NCBI RefSeq assembly: GCF_001039355.2
Contig: NW_019774125.1
Span: 165,516-229,515, forward strand
Origin: Lingula anatina
Lineage: Eukaryota > Brachiopoda > Lingulata > Lingulida > Lingulidae
DNA: 64,000 bases
Direction: 5' to 3'
Within the stretch, counting starts at the first letter, position 1. Each line of letters begins with the position of its first letter. This document shows positions 49,257 through 60,555 of the stretch, one piece after another. The position numbers and the translations under genes were made by a program. The notes under the pieces were generated by a model, which saw only the letters and a list, made by a program, of their open reading frames with translations, was not told the DNA's origin and searched no databases.

Positions 49257-50853
49257 AGCCGGATTTACCTGTTGTATGCAGTCTAATGAATCAGAGCAAC
49301 TTTTTTCAGCATATATATTACATAAATGTTTTTTTTTGTCTAATGAAACTTGTCTTGTGATGTAAAAGAGTTATATGTTAAATAATTGTGGTGTGACACA
49401 AGTAAATGGGAAAGTAATTATGTTTTTTTAATCCTTGAGGAGAGAGGGATGGGTGGCATATTACGGTATTTCCTCACAGAAGCCATCACTGATTTCACTT
49501 AACTGTATAAAAGTCTTGTAACTGGAACAACTTGTTTCAGTGTATTTATTAATTTTATATGACTTTTCTCACAGACCAGCATTTGTTGGTATAAATAATT
49601 GTATTTTTAACCAATACACATTTTGTACAAGGCTCTAAGGAATAGTAAAAAATGCTAAAAGCAAAAGGCTGTTACAGTAACAACAAAATATCATGTGTAA
49701 AAGCACTCTGAACAGCTATTTGGAATGTTTCCATTAACCATAAAATAAACAAGGTTTAAATTGTACCAAAATAATAATAAGGTATAACTAAAAACTAAAT
49801 GAAAATATATAACACATAATAACAGTTATGGCCAATAATCTGATGACAATGAAATTAAATCACCTAAAAAGCACTTCATATATTATGTATGTGATAAAGA
49901 GCTTGTATAGAATGCAATGCAAGAGTTATTTTATACAAGATATACAAATATGAGTATAAAAATGTATAAAGAAAGAAAAGATAATTAATCAGATGTGCTG
50001 CCCAAAACACTTTTTGTCTCAGCCTTCTCCACAACATAATTTTCGATTGTATACCTGCCTCATAGCAAACCCCATATACCACAGGACTGAAGTGATATGT
50101 GCACAACTTCCAACTGTCTTGGAACCAGCTTTTCACTGTCAGTACAAGACAATGATGGGTCTAGTTTTGCTATGGGAGGTCTGAATCGATAAGGTGTACT
50201 GGTGGAAATAGATGTGTGCCTTAATTAACTATTTTGGCTCTGATTAAATCAGGTGCATCCTTGCATACACTGATATCAAACTGGCCATCTAGCAGATGCT
50301 CATCAGTATATTGGCTAGCTTCTTTTATCTGGTAAACTTCTGGTAATTATTATAGGCTGGTGGTCTCTTGTTTGGACTATTTAATGGGTCAATAGGTTTT
50401 CACAGATTTCCTTGACAAATAAAGCTATTCATAGAATTTTGGTGAAAATAAAAGAAAAAAAAAACTCTGCAAAGCTATTATGAATAGTGCTGGTGTGGAA
50501 GATTGGGTCATAAGTAACAAAACTAGGGTGTATGGGATGGAGCATTTTATTTTACTTTTTATGAAAAATAGACATAAAAGGGAACATTTACACAACACTT
50601 TTGCTTGTACAAAATGTACTTTCATGCCCATTAGAGGGGGTTGAGTCGAGCCACCCTTATGTGTAGAGATCTATTACAGCATGGGTCTCTATATAAAAGT
50701 AGGAGCCACCACAATGCACATCTGCTATTTAGATAATTAATATAACTTTGAATATCTGAAGCACATTTTACATTTAATCTTTCTTAATCCTACGAAATAA
50801 GAATCAAAGTATGATATACTTACTGTATTTCGACTCTATTTCCTATCGATATT

Positions 50854-50881
50854 CCCCCCCCCCCCCCTTTTTGGGGGGGGG
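50854..50881. repeat. Poly-C / TTTTT / poly-G hairpin
   Basis: A C run, five T, then a G run: a perfect snap-back homopolymer stem. Confidence 0.9.
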
Positions 50882-51131
50882 ATAGCATGCATTACATGAA
50901 AATGACTTTTCTTTTTTTGGTTGTAATTGAAAATATTTTACTGACTATAACCCCTATTTTTCTTTCAAAGACCTACATTTTATTTTGGGTTGTTCTTTTT
51001 GTACAAAAGTTTCACTGTATCTGCCTAGCCATCCTACGTAAGCATGTAGCAACTACCTCATGGCAGGAATAAACATGGCCGCCTGCTAGCATATGGACTG
51101 AAAATGTCCCTATTTAGTTTGAGTACATATC

Positions 51132-51228
51132 GAGCCCAACCCTCAGACAAGCTGATTTTCACATATATCTCACCTTATATTCATATCTTTTCAACCGTGA
51201 ATAATTAGCTTGTCTGAGGCAGGGGCTC
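51132..51228. mobile_element. 97-bp inverted-repeat element
   Basis: 22-bp ends GAGCCCAACCCTCAGACAAG and CTTGTCTGAGGCAGGGGCTC pair with few mismatches. The interior is AT-rich. Confidence 0.65.
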
Positions 51229-52796
51229 ATATAAAAAATGAACATATTTTATCCTCAAGTCACTGTAAGATTCTTCTTTCAATCAGCACTACATTTAAGA
51301 ATAAGGCAATCAATATATTGATCACAAGCAGTGATTGGCCACATATTGCCTTTCTTTTTTACGCTGGTACCTTCTGTACCCAATTACAAAATTTCACAGT
51401 TGTCACCTTACTATAACTAAAGATATGTAGCATTACAATTCAGACCCCCCCTAAAACACACATTTTCATGAATATTTGACAAGGTCAATTTGCCATTATT
51501 TTTTTTATATTTCAAATTCAATAAAAAATATTTTCTTATGTGGATCATAGAATTGTAAGACCCCAACTTTAATTTGGCATCAATTTTTTTTCATTCATTC
51601 ACAATTTATTTTTCATGTACAAAAGTGGGCACTTTTACCCCCTTATTCGCACTCATCCTTTCTTTATGAATTTTTCTTTATATGACAAATATATCACTCA
51701 ACATCTGAATCTGTTTTAAAACTGTTTATAAGCTAAGATTTCATTAAACGTGCTTTTGATTATATTTTAGCTACAGTTACTATAATGCAGAGTGTGCTGA
51801 ATGATTGATATTTCTGTTCTTTAGGGTTTCCACGTTCTGCTGTTACAAAATAAAAGAAAACTGAAAGTGAACATATATTTTACATTTTTATGATAAGTAT
51901 GATAAAATAAGAGAGAGAGAGAGAGAGACGTCAAATACTTTGGTAGTTAATATTTAATTATGCAGCTGCCAGAGGAATATGTGTGTGCTTTCATTACCAT
52001 ACCTGTATCTCAGAGAAAGTTGAGTACTAACAAGAGTATTTAATGTTACACATACAAATAGTTCTGTACAAAAATCTATTTCAGGTTTTACTCCTTTTAT
52101 AGTTGATTTCAATTGGGATTTCCTGTTTGGGATTTCCTGTTTAATGGACTGATAATGTATTAATTAAGAAGTAAGATCAGGTGTTGAGCACATACTGAGT
52201 GTAGTAACCCAGGGCTGTAAATCAATTTTGTCCACTTTAAGCACAAGTTGTTTTTAGGTTTAACTTATTTATAGTTAGGCCAGACAAAAATATGGTGGCT
52301 AGCGTCAGTGTAACCAGGTCTTATTTAGAGGAAATCAGATTTTTTTCACACTTTTTATTTAGATGAAAAAAAGGCATTGGTCATTGGTTTGGTAAGTGGG
52401 AGAAATTTTACAATTGACCCCAAGAAAAATCTTTAATGTCCAGAATCACTGCCTCAGTGGATTTCACCTTATTTCTCCCTAGATGGGAAAAATGATAAAA
52501 AAGAGTAGTGGTTATGTGCCGCACACATTTCTGATCTGATAAAGATTCACTCTCATAATCAAGTAGAATTAGGCCAGTGGGGACTGTGAACTTGTCTCTG
52601 CATTTTCAAAATCTATAGCTTAATTTAAATTTAGTATGTTTAAAACAATCTTAGAGTAGGTGATAACTTTCAAAAAGTTCACCTCTAACCCCAACAGAAT
52701 CAATTCAATTTTTGACCAAGAATTAAAAATGTTGAACATGTACCTGTACCTGTTCTGTTCAAACGCTCTGGTTTTCTAAGTGTACTGGAATCTCAC

Positions 52797-53042
52797 CTCT
52801 TTTATCAGCATTGCGCCATTTTCATTAGCACCCTGAGTTTCACAGTTTACTGGAGACATCGTGTATATTTTCGGACTGCCCCTCACTTTGTCAGTGTTAG
52901 TTACTGGAATGTGAATATAGTTGAGGCAAGTCTCTAGTAAATTCTGAAGCTTCTTGTAAATCTTGGAGTTTCTAGCAAATTCTAGAGTTTCAAGTAACCT
53001 CTGAATCTCAGGTTGATAGTCAGATACCTGGAGAAAGTTGCC
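52797..53042 (-). CDS. Candidate internal exon of an unidentified minus-strand gene
   Basis: An open stretch ends at a good donor (AAAGAG|GTGAGATT). It starts either after AATCTACAG (53042) or TTTCTCCAG (53027); both acceptors give phase 0 at both ends. The peptide includes YQPEIQRLLETLEFARNSKI and KKLQNLLETCLNYIHIPV, which looks like amphipathic helices, followed by a polar segment. I do not recognise it and found no firmly linked neighbouring exon. It could be a coding exon or chance. Confidence 0.4.
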
Positions 53043-53425
53043 CTGTAGATTGTTATCAGAGTTAAGGGCAGACATACCTCCAGTGCTAGGCCAGGTGAGG
53101 GAGGGGGGATACAACATGCTAGCACAATACTGTACCTACAACTGATGATCATTAAAATAAACTAGTTATAATATTCATTGGTCTGAAAAAATTACTTATC
53201 ATTCATTTGTCTTGATAAAATGGACTGATGTATCACCTAATAGGTGAAAATAGAAAGTCTGAACAAAGGTTTTATGAACTGAATTTATGATCTAAGAGCT
53301 ACAGCTAGGTGTCAGACTGATCACCTTGTTCAACAAAATTGATAGGAGAAATAGGAGCTTTATTGTTGAATATTATCTCCTATGTTGTGTTATCCATCTG
53401 CCCCCCCCCCAAATCACCCCCTCTC

Positions 53426-53426
<1 letters not shown>

Positions 53427-53470
<44 letters not shown>
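53427..53470. repeat. (CA)n microsatellite
   Basis: About 22 units, abutting a family 1 MITE. Confidence 0.95.
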
Positions 53471-53473
<3 letters not shown>

Positions 53474-53474
53474 T

Positions 53475-53648
53475 CAGGCTCGTAGCCAGAAAATTCGAAA
53501 GGGGGGGGTTCTTTTTCTTAAAAAGTGGACCTTTTACAATGAAACCTATGTGTACCTAGATAAAATGTTACCCAAAATGGACCTTTTCTTGACAAAAGGG
53601 GCGGTTCTTTCGAACCCCCGAACCCTCTCCCCCCTGGCTACGGGCCTG
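53475..53648. mobile_element. MITE family 1, opposite orientation
   Basis: A 174-bp copy inserted at the end of a (CA)n run. Interior GGTTCTTTCGAACCCCCG and GGACCTTTT match the other copies in reverse complement. No clear target duplication is visible in the repeat context. Confidence 0.83.
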
Positions 53649-54445
53649 CACACACACCTGTCCACTTTCACTGTACCAGGTGAGCAGTGAAGGCTGTTAC
53701 ACAGGTAGGTGAAGATAACAAGTGGTTGCTATGGGATCAGTGGTGTGACTGGACCAAAATAGCACACCTGTCTGCAAACTGCAGAGTGCACTGGGATGTG
53801 GTGCCTTGCTGGAGTGGACTATAGCTAGGAGGAAATAATGTGCAAGTAACCTGCATGAGGAATTTCTGTGCTATGTGGTAGATATTTGGTATAGATGGAG
53901 AGAAACACATTGCTTTACACTTGAGGATATGCTTGGACACAGTGATTTAATATTTGCTCTAGCCAGGAAGGAAAAATTGTTTTGCACTTGAGGATATGCT
54001 TGGACACATAGATATGGGTTTACTGTAACTAACTAGACAAACACCTATAATTATAGGACTGATATGAGGAAATTCAGTGACATGATGTTTTATATATAAA
54101 ATATAAAAGAAACTGTTCTCACAAGATAACATACTGGGATCACAGACACCTAGGACAGTTATAATAATGGTTATATATCAGGATTTGCCAGCTTTACATC
54201 AGGATTTGCCAGTATTACATTATGTTTAGACTTGTTAATTGTTGAACATGTTTTATATATATCAACAATATATTAGCATCTGGATATAATAGGAATGGAT
54301 CCTAAAAAACTGTGTAGAGTATGTTTAAATGGGTAGAGCCCTGACTATGTATAATATTAGTGACTGAGGTTTTTTGTTTGCTGGCTGTGTGGTTTTGTGT
54401 AGGAGATAACATCTTCATGATATCTCTAGTAGTAGTAGTAGTAGT

Positions 54446-54446
54446 N
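54446..54446. other. Single N ending a (TAG)n run
   Basis: The TAG microsatellite at 54425-54445 breaks off at this N. Confidence 0.9.
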
Positions 54447-55019
54447 CTTAATATGTCATTTATAAAATATGAAAGAAATATGCATAACCCCACCAACAAA
54501 TGAAATAATGATCATGACAGAAGAAACTTTTGAAAAAATCGGGGTGTTGCTTAACTTATGAGCATCAGTGTATATTGTATATACATGTAGTCATTACTAA
54601 AATGCACTTGTGCAGAAATAGATGATATAATATTAATAAGATATAACAACAGGATGTGCAATTACATGTCCGTAAATTGATACAATGTTTTCACCGTCGA
54701 TCACTGGATAAAGCCAATTTTCACTTCGTTTAAATTCTCATTCATGTTAATCAGGTGGTTTGGTACCCCACGATAGGGATATTTGTAGTTTGTCAAAAAA
54801 CTACATTAAAGTATTTAATACATTAACAAACTTCAGAGATCTCTCTTGGAGTGTACATGTACTTACTGATTTGGTCTTATCGCAGTCATCCAGATATAGT
54901 TGCATTGTTTTCACATGAACAATAATGTCATGACCGCCTAAAAATTTCAATATTTAGTTATCTTGCCCCCTCACCGCAGATAAGATTTTGCTTTTATAGT
55001 CCTTATCTCTTAACTGTTT

Positions 55020-55391
55020 CAATAGTAGTAGTAGTAGTAGTTTATTATCATCACTGTATGCGTATGATTACATAATAAATATCTAGCGAGCAGAACATTA
55101 CATACAGGGATAAATGATCAATAAAGGCATTACAAGTATAATATGTAGCGCAATACAATACCATGACAAAAACTTATAGTTCGGTACACCGTTTTTAAAA
55201 GCTACGTTTCTGATATTTTCAAGACCTTGTATACATATGAAACGACTAAGTGCAAACTGTTCTTTGAAAATAGATCCCCTAAATAACAGCTCAGGGTAGG
55301 CTGAACGCGTCACTGATGTGAGCTCGCATTTGCTTATAACATGTAGCTCTGTTTGCATTTTCCCACACTTACAGACAATACATACATCCAT
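55020..55391 (-). mobile_element. 3' end of a non-LTR retrotransposon with C-terminal zinc knuckle and (CTA)n tail
   Basis: On the minus strand a 97-codon frame opens with CIVCKCGKMQTELHVISKC, a CX2CX9HX4C knuckle like that at the C-terminus of many LINE reverse transcriptases. A hydrophobic helix with FALSRFICIQGLENIRNVAF follows. After the stop the element ends in AATAAA and (CTA)n at 55020-55041, a microsatellite-type LINE tail. No reverse-transcriptase domain is present, so it is 5'-truncated. Confidence 0.5.
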
Positions 55392-55549
55392 ATCGATATC
55401 TGAACGTCATATTTATCTTACTATCACTCTGCACAATTGAAGAGAGTAAATCTGACCTGGTTTATGCAGTAGAATGATATCGTACACATGCAAAATAAAA
55501 ATAAAGCTAATGCTTGTCTTATATGCAGTAATAACGCAACGATCCAACG

Positions 55550-55706
55550 TTGCGATCCGTACAACCGATTTTCAACAGGAAGGCGAGAGTCACTTCCCCA
55601 AATGGGCTGGTCATTTGACTGGTCAGACGGGTATGTCAGTAGGAGAGATTTAATGTCAGTCGTTACCAGTCACGTTAATGTTGAAAATCGGTAGTACCGA
55701 TCGCAA
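55550..55706. mobile_element. 157-bp inverted-repeat element at the left edge of duplication copy A
   Basis: 27-bp inverted ends with two mismatches (TTGCGATCCGTAC... and ...GTACCGATCGCAA). The homology between gene 2 copies begins within its right end. Confidence 0.75.
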
Positions 55707-57855
55707 TATCGAATGGTTGAGTATTTGTTTCCCTTCTTATATGTTAAGTTTAATTCAAACTTCCTGCTTGTTGCATCCATACATGAAGAAAATAATTGGA
55801 TAATATAGATATCTGCACATCCACGATACTGGGTAACAACAGGATTGGGTCATAACGCCTGTGATTATACGCTCAGATGACAGGATTCCTTACACCTTGT
55901 TGTTTTATGGAAGGCAGAGTGTATGTCAGGTAATTTAACCCCGAAATTGAACGATTTGTTCAGTTCACGTGTATGGTAGATCATTCTTTGTACTGATGTT
56001 GAAAGTTGAAACAATGGTAACGCACAATAACGTACCCGTCTTCTTCACCCATCTAAATTTGCGACGAAGAAAAATTTTGTATTTCTCTAATGTGTCTGCC
56101 GTAAATGATCCATGAGATGACAAAAAACATGACAATAGTATTCTGAGCGCTGTCTTTTCCTTTATGTACATGCGCCCCTGGTAAACAGACTGGTACATGT
56201 AAATCTGTGTCCTAGAATAAGATTTAGGCCTAAGCGCTGTTTGAGTGCCATTTTCGGCTAAGAATTAATAAGTTTAAAATACGCAGCAATATTTGGAAAC
56301 AAAAAATTGTTTGTTATAATAAGACAAACCCATCCACCTTTTACATTAAAGCATCCCCAATGTAATCCAACACATCAGAATATTTTGACAGACTTTCAGA
56401 GATGTTAACCCATTGTTCTTGCCCAGTATCGTGAACGTGCAAATACACAAAGAGATGTAATATCTGAAAATGTCTTAAATCTGAATAATAAAAGCATAGT
56501 TTTTCCCTTGTGACTTCTGTCTTGTCTTCTAAGTTATAATTTCATGTTGAACACTTTCAAAAACTTATGTAAATTCAACTATCCTAAACTATTAAATAAG
56601 TAGTAATGTTAACTTTGTTAACACAAGGTTATAAATTCAAAAATGCTTCATATCATAGATTAAATTTTTAAAATGCTCCATACTTATACTGCTACTGAAC
56701 GCGTATCCACATTTCACACATTATGATACATGTAGAATAATCTTCAACAAATAAAGTGTTAATTAAATTTATATATCGGATGGAAATTAGGTATACATTT
56801 TTTATTTCTAATGCTGCAGATTTCCACAATGCATGTAGCCAGCGCAGACGACGACTACTACTCTTTCTGTCACGTAATCGTTTGGCTCTCTACACCACCT
56901 TGACTTCAAAGCCAGGTTGAAACAATCATTTGCAAGACACATTTGAACGAACACACCATTGGCAATGCATTCTTGATCATATTTATGGTATAAAATGGAA
57001 AATGTTGTCCAGTTTACAAAATCTATCACTGTATAGGCCTGATGTGGAAAATTATGTTGGATCTTTACTGAGAAATGGTAATGCCCCTGTCGCGTACTTT
57101 TTTCGGGAAAACATCAGCAAAAGTATACTTAATGGGATGTTGGTCATATTTTGGACGAGAAAGACAACAAAGTTTTATTTTTCGTCCAAAGTCATAAATT
57201 GTAGAAATACTTAGTATTCAAATAACTGTCTGAAGAAGGTCGCGGTCAGTGTCGTGATAGGGAGTCATACGTCAGTCAATCTGTAAAGTAGTGGTAGTCG
57301 CCAAAATTTCATATAGATTCTGCGTCCAAAATATTATCAACTTAATCTAATACTTGTCGCGCAAGCACTATACAAAATGAATTGTAACATAATCCATTCG
57401 TTTACATATCGCATTAGGTGAAATAATTTTGTCAACATTTGTGCTAAAATGAATAGGTATAGTAATGGAAAGTTTGATGTACTGGTCTTATGGAAATTAA
57501 ACTTTAAAAACACTCAAAATAAAGGATCTGCGGTTTTCAAACGTGGAAAGTGCAATAAATTTAATGCGTTCTTGCACAAGTGCTATCAGCGGTCAATACA
57601 CTCGACCATAAAGTTCATGTAAACATCATTATTTTGAAGAATTGGACGAGGGTCAAAATCTCCTATGCAAAACGTTGGTTTTGGTTTTTGATAAAAAACG
57701 ACCAAATTTGGAAAAGAATATTTTCTGCGGGACCAAATAGGCCAAAAATTAAGATTTTCCTGGTGCCATATCAACAGGCCTTTTTGAGCTAAAAAAACTT
57801 TTTTTTCGGAAATTTGGGGCAAGGGTTTATTGCTGGAAGAAAAAAGGAAAGGAAA

Positions 57856-57861
57856 TTTATT
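57856..57861 (-). promoter_or_regulatory. Candidate poly(A) signal, gene 2 copy A
   Basis: AATAAA on the minus strand about 190 bp after the stop codon, with another at 57826-57831. Both are conserved in copy B. Confidence 0.4.
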
Positions 57862-58049
57862 TTTGAGCCATGGTCACCCAAATCTGATTCGTGAAGACAA
57901 TTGCTTCTTTGCTACGTCAAGTTACATAGATTATTTAATGCCTTGAAGCATTATCTTGAGATCTACTCAAGCAAAGCGCGTCCAAAATCGGAAAAGTAGA
58001 CATTTAAAGCTGTATTAAATTTCAAATATTCGAAGATCAGGGCGTCAAA

Positions 58050-58310
58050 TTAGTCGCAGCAAATACCGATGTGCTCCTGAAATTCTGCTTCTTGGTTTAA
58101 GCCGTACTGGCGCAGACAACGCGGACACAGCAGCTCTGTAGTATGGATATCAGCTCCGTCTTCGAACAACCCGTTTGGCACGTCGGAACCGGTCACGTGT
58201 GCATCTGTGTCGTCATGCCCTTCCTCGGTGTCTCCGTCGGCCTCGAGGTCGCCCAGTCCGTCGACGACAGTTCTGCCTCCAAAATGCCTGTATTCGGCTC
58301 CGCAGGTAAG
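58050..58310 (-). CDS. Gene 2 copy A, terminal exon with NOA zinc finger
   Basis: The acceptor is TTTTCCCTACACAG. It encodes 86 residues and TAA. The first two thirds are acidic low-complexity sequence (EADGDTEEGHDDTDA). The end holds the finger: ELLCPRCLRQYGLN, then EFQEHIGICCD. The zinc ligands are Cys, Cys, His, Cys. Confidence 0.85.
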   Translation of the reverse strand, partial: LTCGAEYRHFGGRTVVDGLGDLEADGDTEEGHDDTDAHVTGSDVPNGLFEDGADIHTTELLCPRCLRQYGLNQEAEFQEHIGICCD

Positions 58311-59574
58311 CTGTGTAGGGAAAAAAGAACAGCCCGCTTATAATCTCATTTCACAACGCGAATGTAATGAAGGGGGGCTGAGCGCCCCCTTCTCAATCCA
58401 AAATGTAAATAAATAAATAAACGAGAAAAAAATACGAAAGAATAGTTAAGTGACACAAAACCTAGCAATTTTAATTGTGCGCTCCATAAGATAGCAAAAT
58501 CAGCGAGAGAGAGAGAGAGAGAGATGGAGAAAACGAAAATTGCACTCACGTTCGGTCGATAAGATGTCCTATATGGTGAGTCATAGTAACCTCTCTTATT
58601 TTGCGCCATCTGTAAGAGAGTTATCAACATTAGTATCTTTAGTTACTTAAATATAGTGACATTGGAATATACCAATAAATTGTGCCTTAGCCTCCATCAA
58701 CAAAACTAAGAAAGCAATTATGTGACGGCGCATTTTCGCGAATAAAGTCACCGCACGTACTAACGAAAGCAAAGAGAAAATAGTCTGATAGATCGGGAGA
58801 TTTTGTCTGAATCGGGAGACTCCCACCTAGATCTGGAGTGTTGACAGGTCTGGCAATATTTTATGATATTGGACTACTTCTGCTTTATCTTAGATCAAAG
58901 TAGACTTAGGCTTTGGTCTTCAAGATTAGACCGATTTTGGGGCTAAATAACTTTGTGAAACTTGTGCTAGATGAACTCAAGTAGTCGAACTAGAACGAAA
59001 GCTTCCCCTCAGGCAAACTAAATATTATTCCTTGTATTTCATCGTGTTAATCCCCCCCCCCTTTATACTGGACGGCGTTCTTTCTGCGTCCCTCAGTACG
59101 GCTCTGGTTGAGAGTAAAAAAAAAACAATACTTTACGTGCAGAAAACTGGCCAATCATTGAGCATTCATTTTGCAACCAAGTTAATGCTTGTGCCCCCTT
59201 TTTACGACCACAGCGATGCCAGTTTCATGGTCGCACAAAGGACGCAGAATGGACGCCGTCCAGTGTAAAGGGGGTTTTAATGCATTTATGGGACTACATG
59301 TATGTACCTGTATTCGGAGACACTGCAGCTCTCTCTCAAGATCAGATATCTTCGACTGAGCTAACTCCCTGTCTCTCCGTTCTGCCTCGAAATCCTCGGT
59401 CACCGTTCGAACCTGTTCTTGCAGGAGCTGGACATACTCATCCTCGTATCCTCCTCTTCCTCGTCCTCCTTTCGCGATCTCTGCCTCGAGTTGACGCACG
59501 CGCTCTTCCAACTGACGTCTTATTTCGTCGTTTTGGTGAGTTTGGATTCTGAGCTGGCGGTTTTCGTCCTCCAA
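58050..59574 (-). CDS. Gene 2, copy A: 3' exons of a UBAN plus NOA-zinc-finger protein (TNIP/ABIN-like), 5' end missing
   Basis: Three phase-0 exons (59574-59308, 58609-58550, 58310-58050) encode the last 195 residues. Exon A is a coiled coil (LEDENRQLRI onward) containing EDFEAERRDRE, the core of the UBAN motif that binds linear/K63 ubiquitin in NEMO, optineurin and ABIN proteins. The last exon is acidic and ends in CPRC-x15-H-x4-C, a CCHC NOA-type zinc finger. UBAN plus NOA finger is known in IKBKG, OPTN and TNIP2. The LLQEQV...DFEAER spacing looks most ABIN-like to me. The expected role is ubiquitin sensing in NF-kB or innate immune signalling; this is inferred from the family. The upstream exons are absent because the copy ends at an N within 60 bp of exon A. 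Confidence 0.82.
58550..58609 (-). CDS. Gene 2 copy A, 60-bp linker exon
   Basis: Exactly 20 codons, phase 0. The acceptor is CTCTCTTACAG and the donor AAC|GTGAGTGC. It encodes a Tyr/Arg-rich, probably disordered linker (MAQNKRGYYDSPYRTSYRPN). The ATG that opens it could serve as an alternative start, but the upstream exon splices in frame. Confidence 0.8.
59057..59274. mobile_element. TTAA-flanked inverted-repeat element (gene 2 copy A intron)
   Basis: About 34-bp inverted ends (CCCCTTTATACTGGACGGCG... and ...CGCCGTCCAGTGTAAAGGGG) enclose about 150 bp. TTAA lies just outside both ends (left at 59047-59050, right at 59276-59279). This suggests a piggyBac- or Kolobok-type non-autonomous element. 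Confidence 0.75.
59308..59574 (-). CDS. Gene 2 copy A, UBAN coiled-coil exon
   Basis: The acceptor is GTTTCCAG and the donor CAG|GTACAT; 89 codons, phase 0 at both ends. Residues 1-35 are heptad-rich. A short Gly/Arg-rich break (KGGRGRGGYED) follows, then the UBAN helix YVQLLQEQVRTVTEDFEAER and its tail. Asp-Phe and the downstream ERxxRE residues, which contact ubiquitin in known UBAN domains, are present. Confidence 0.85.
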
Positions 59575-59606
59575 CTGGAAACAACGGAGAACAGACAAGG
59601 CATAAT

Positions 59607-59633
59607 CAGGCCCGTAGCCAGCAATTTCAAAAG
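59607..59633. mobile_element. MITE family 1, truncated at an N
   Basis: The first 27 bp (CAGGCCCGTAGCCAG then CAATTTCAAAAG) match the end of the 31542-31703 copy in reverse complement. The remainder is lost at the N. Confidence 0.8.
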
Positions 59634-59634
59634 N
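59634..59634. other. Single N inside a truncated inverted-repeat element
   Basis: It cuts a CAGGCCCGTAGCCAG element after 27 bp, at the seam between gene 2 copies A and B. Confidence 0.95.
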
Positions 59635-60226
59635 GAGGTCCAGCATGCAGTAAATGAAGAAAGGAACCGCAGATCGCAATATCGAATGGTTGAGTATTTT
59701 TCCCTTCTTATATATTAAGTTTAGTTACAACTTCCTGCTTGTTGCATCCATACATCAAGAAAATAATTGGATAATATAGATATCTGCACGTCCACGATAC
59801 TGGATAACAACAGGATTGGGTCATAACGCCTGTGATTATACGCTCAGATGACTGGATTCCTTACACCTTGTTGTTTTATGGAAAGCATAGTGTATTTCAG
59901 GTATTTAAACCCAGAAATCGAACGATATGTTCAGTTCACGTGTATGGGAGATCATACTTTGTACTGATATTGAAAGTGGAAACAATGATAACGCACAATA
60001 ACCCGTTTTCTTCACCCATCTAAACTTGCGACGAAGAAAAAAAATGTATTTCTCTAATGTGTTTGCCGTAAATGATCCATGAGATGACCAAAGACATGAC
60101 GATAGTATTCTGAGCGCTGTCTTTTCCATAATGTACATGCACCGCTGGAAAACAGACTGGAAAGTCTGTGTCCCACATTTAAACGCTGTTTGAGTGTCAC
60201 TTTCGGCTAAGAATTAATAAGTTTAA

Positions 60227-60555
60227 AGGTATAATAACTCTTCGTTTTGGCCAAAAAATTAATTTTCCTGGAGCAAACAACAATTTTCCCGTACTTACCA
60301 ATGGTTAATGAATCAATTTTTACATTCAAAGTTAGTCCCTGGTTTTTTTTCTAAAAAGTTTGGTTTTTTGTTAAAATCTCTTAAGAGATTATAACTGAGT
60401 ATAGCCATGAATAGAGGTCACGTGATCTGAAGACAAGCTCAGATATCAGAATAATAGCTATAACTGCTGTTTTTGTGGTAAAACAGAATATATTATATTT
60501 CTACGAGTTGTTTTTATTGTGAGATATAGATATCATACAAAGAGTTATTATCCCT
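60227..60555. mobile_element. 329-bp TTAA-flanked element present only in copy B
   Basis: Inverted ends AGGTATAATAACTCTT and AAGAGTTATTATCCCT are flanked by TTAA on both sides (60223-60226, 60556-60559). Copy A has the uninterrupted site GTTTAAAATACGC at the equivalent position. Confidence 0.85.

Larger units (their letters stand above)
48391..52796. other. Sparse AT-rich region
   Basis: Small inverted-repeat and homopolymer features only. A possible 81-bp minus-strand exon at about 50065-50145 (ending CAG|GTATAC) is too weak to call. Confidence 0.5.
55698..59606. repeat. 3.9 kb duplication carrying gene 2 exons, copy A
   Basis: It aligns with 59671 onward, starting at GATCGCAATATCGAATGG. 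Non-coding sequence differs by roughly 5% by eye. It lacks the 329-bp, about 175-bp and 167-bp insertions of copy B. Confidence 0.93.

Noticed and set aside
50065-50145. Possible 81-bp minus-strand exon (KSWFQDSW...)
   Set aside because: Splice sites are fair, but the required incoming phase does not match the nearest candidate exon and only one of three frames is fully open.
58143-58416. Plus-strand open frames over the gene 2 terminal exon
   Set aside because: Antisense shadows of the zinc-finger exon; the minus-strand frame has splice sites and a domain.
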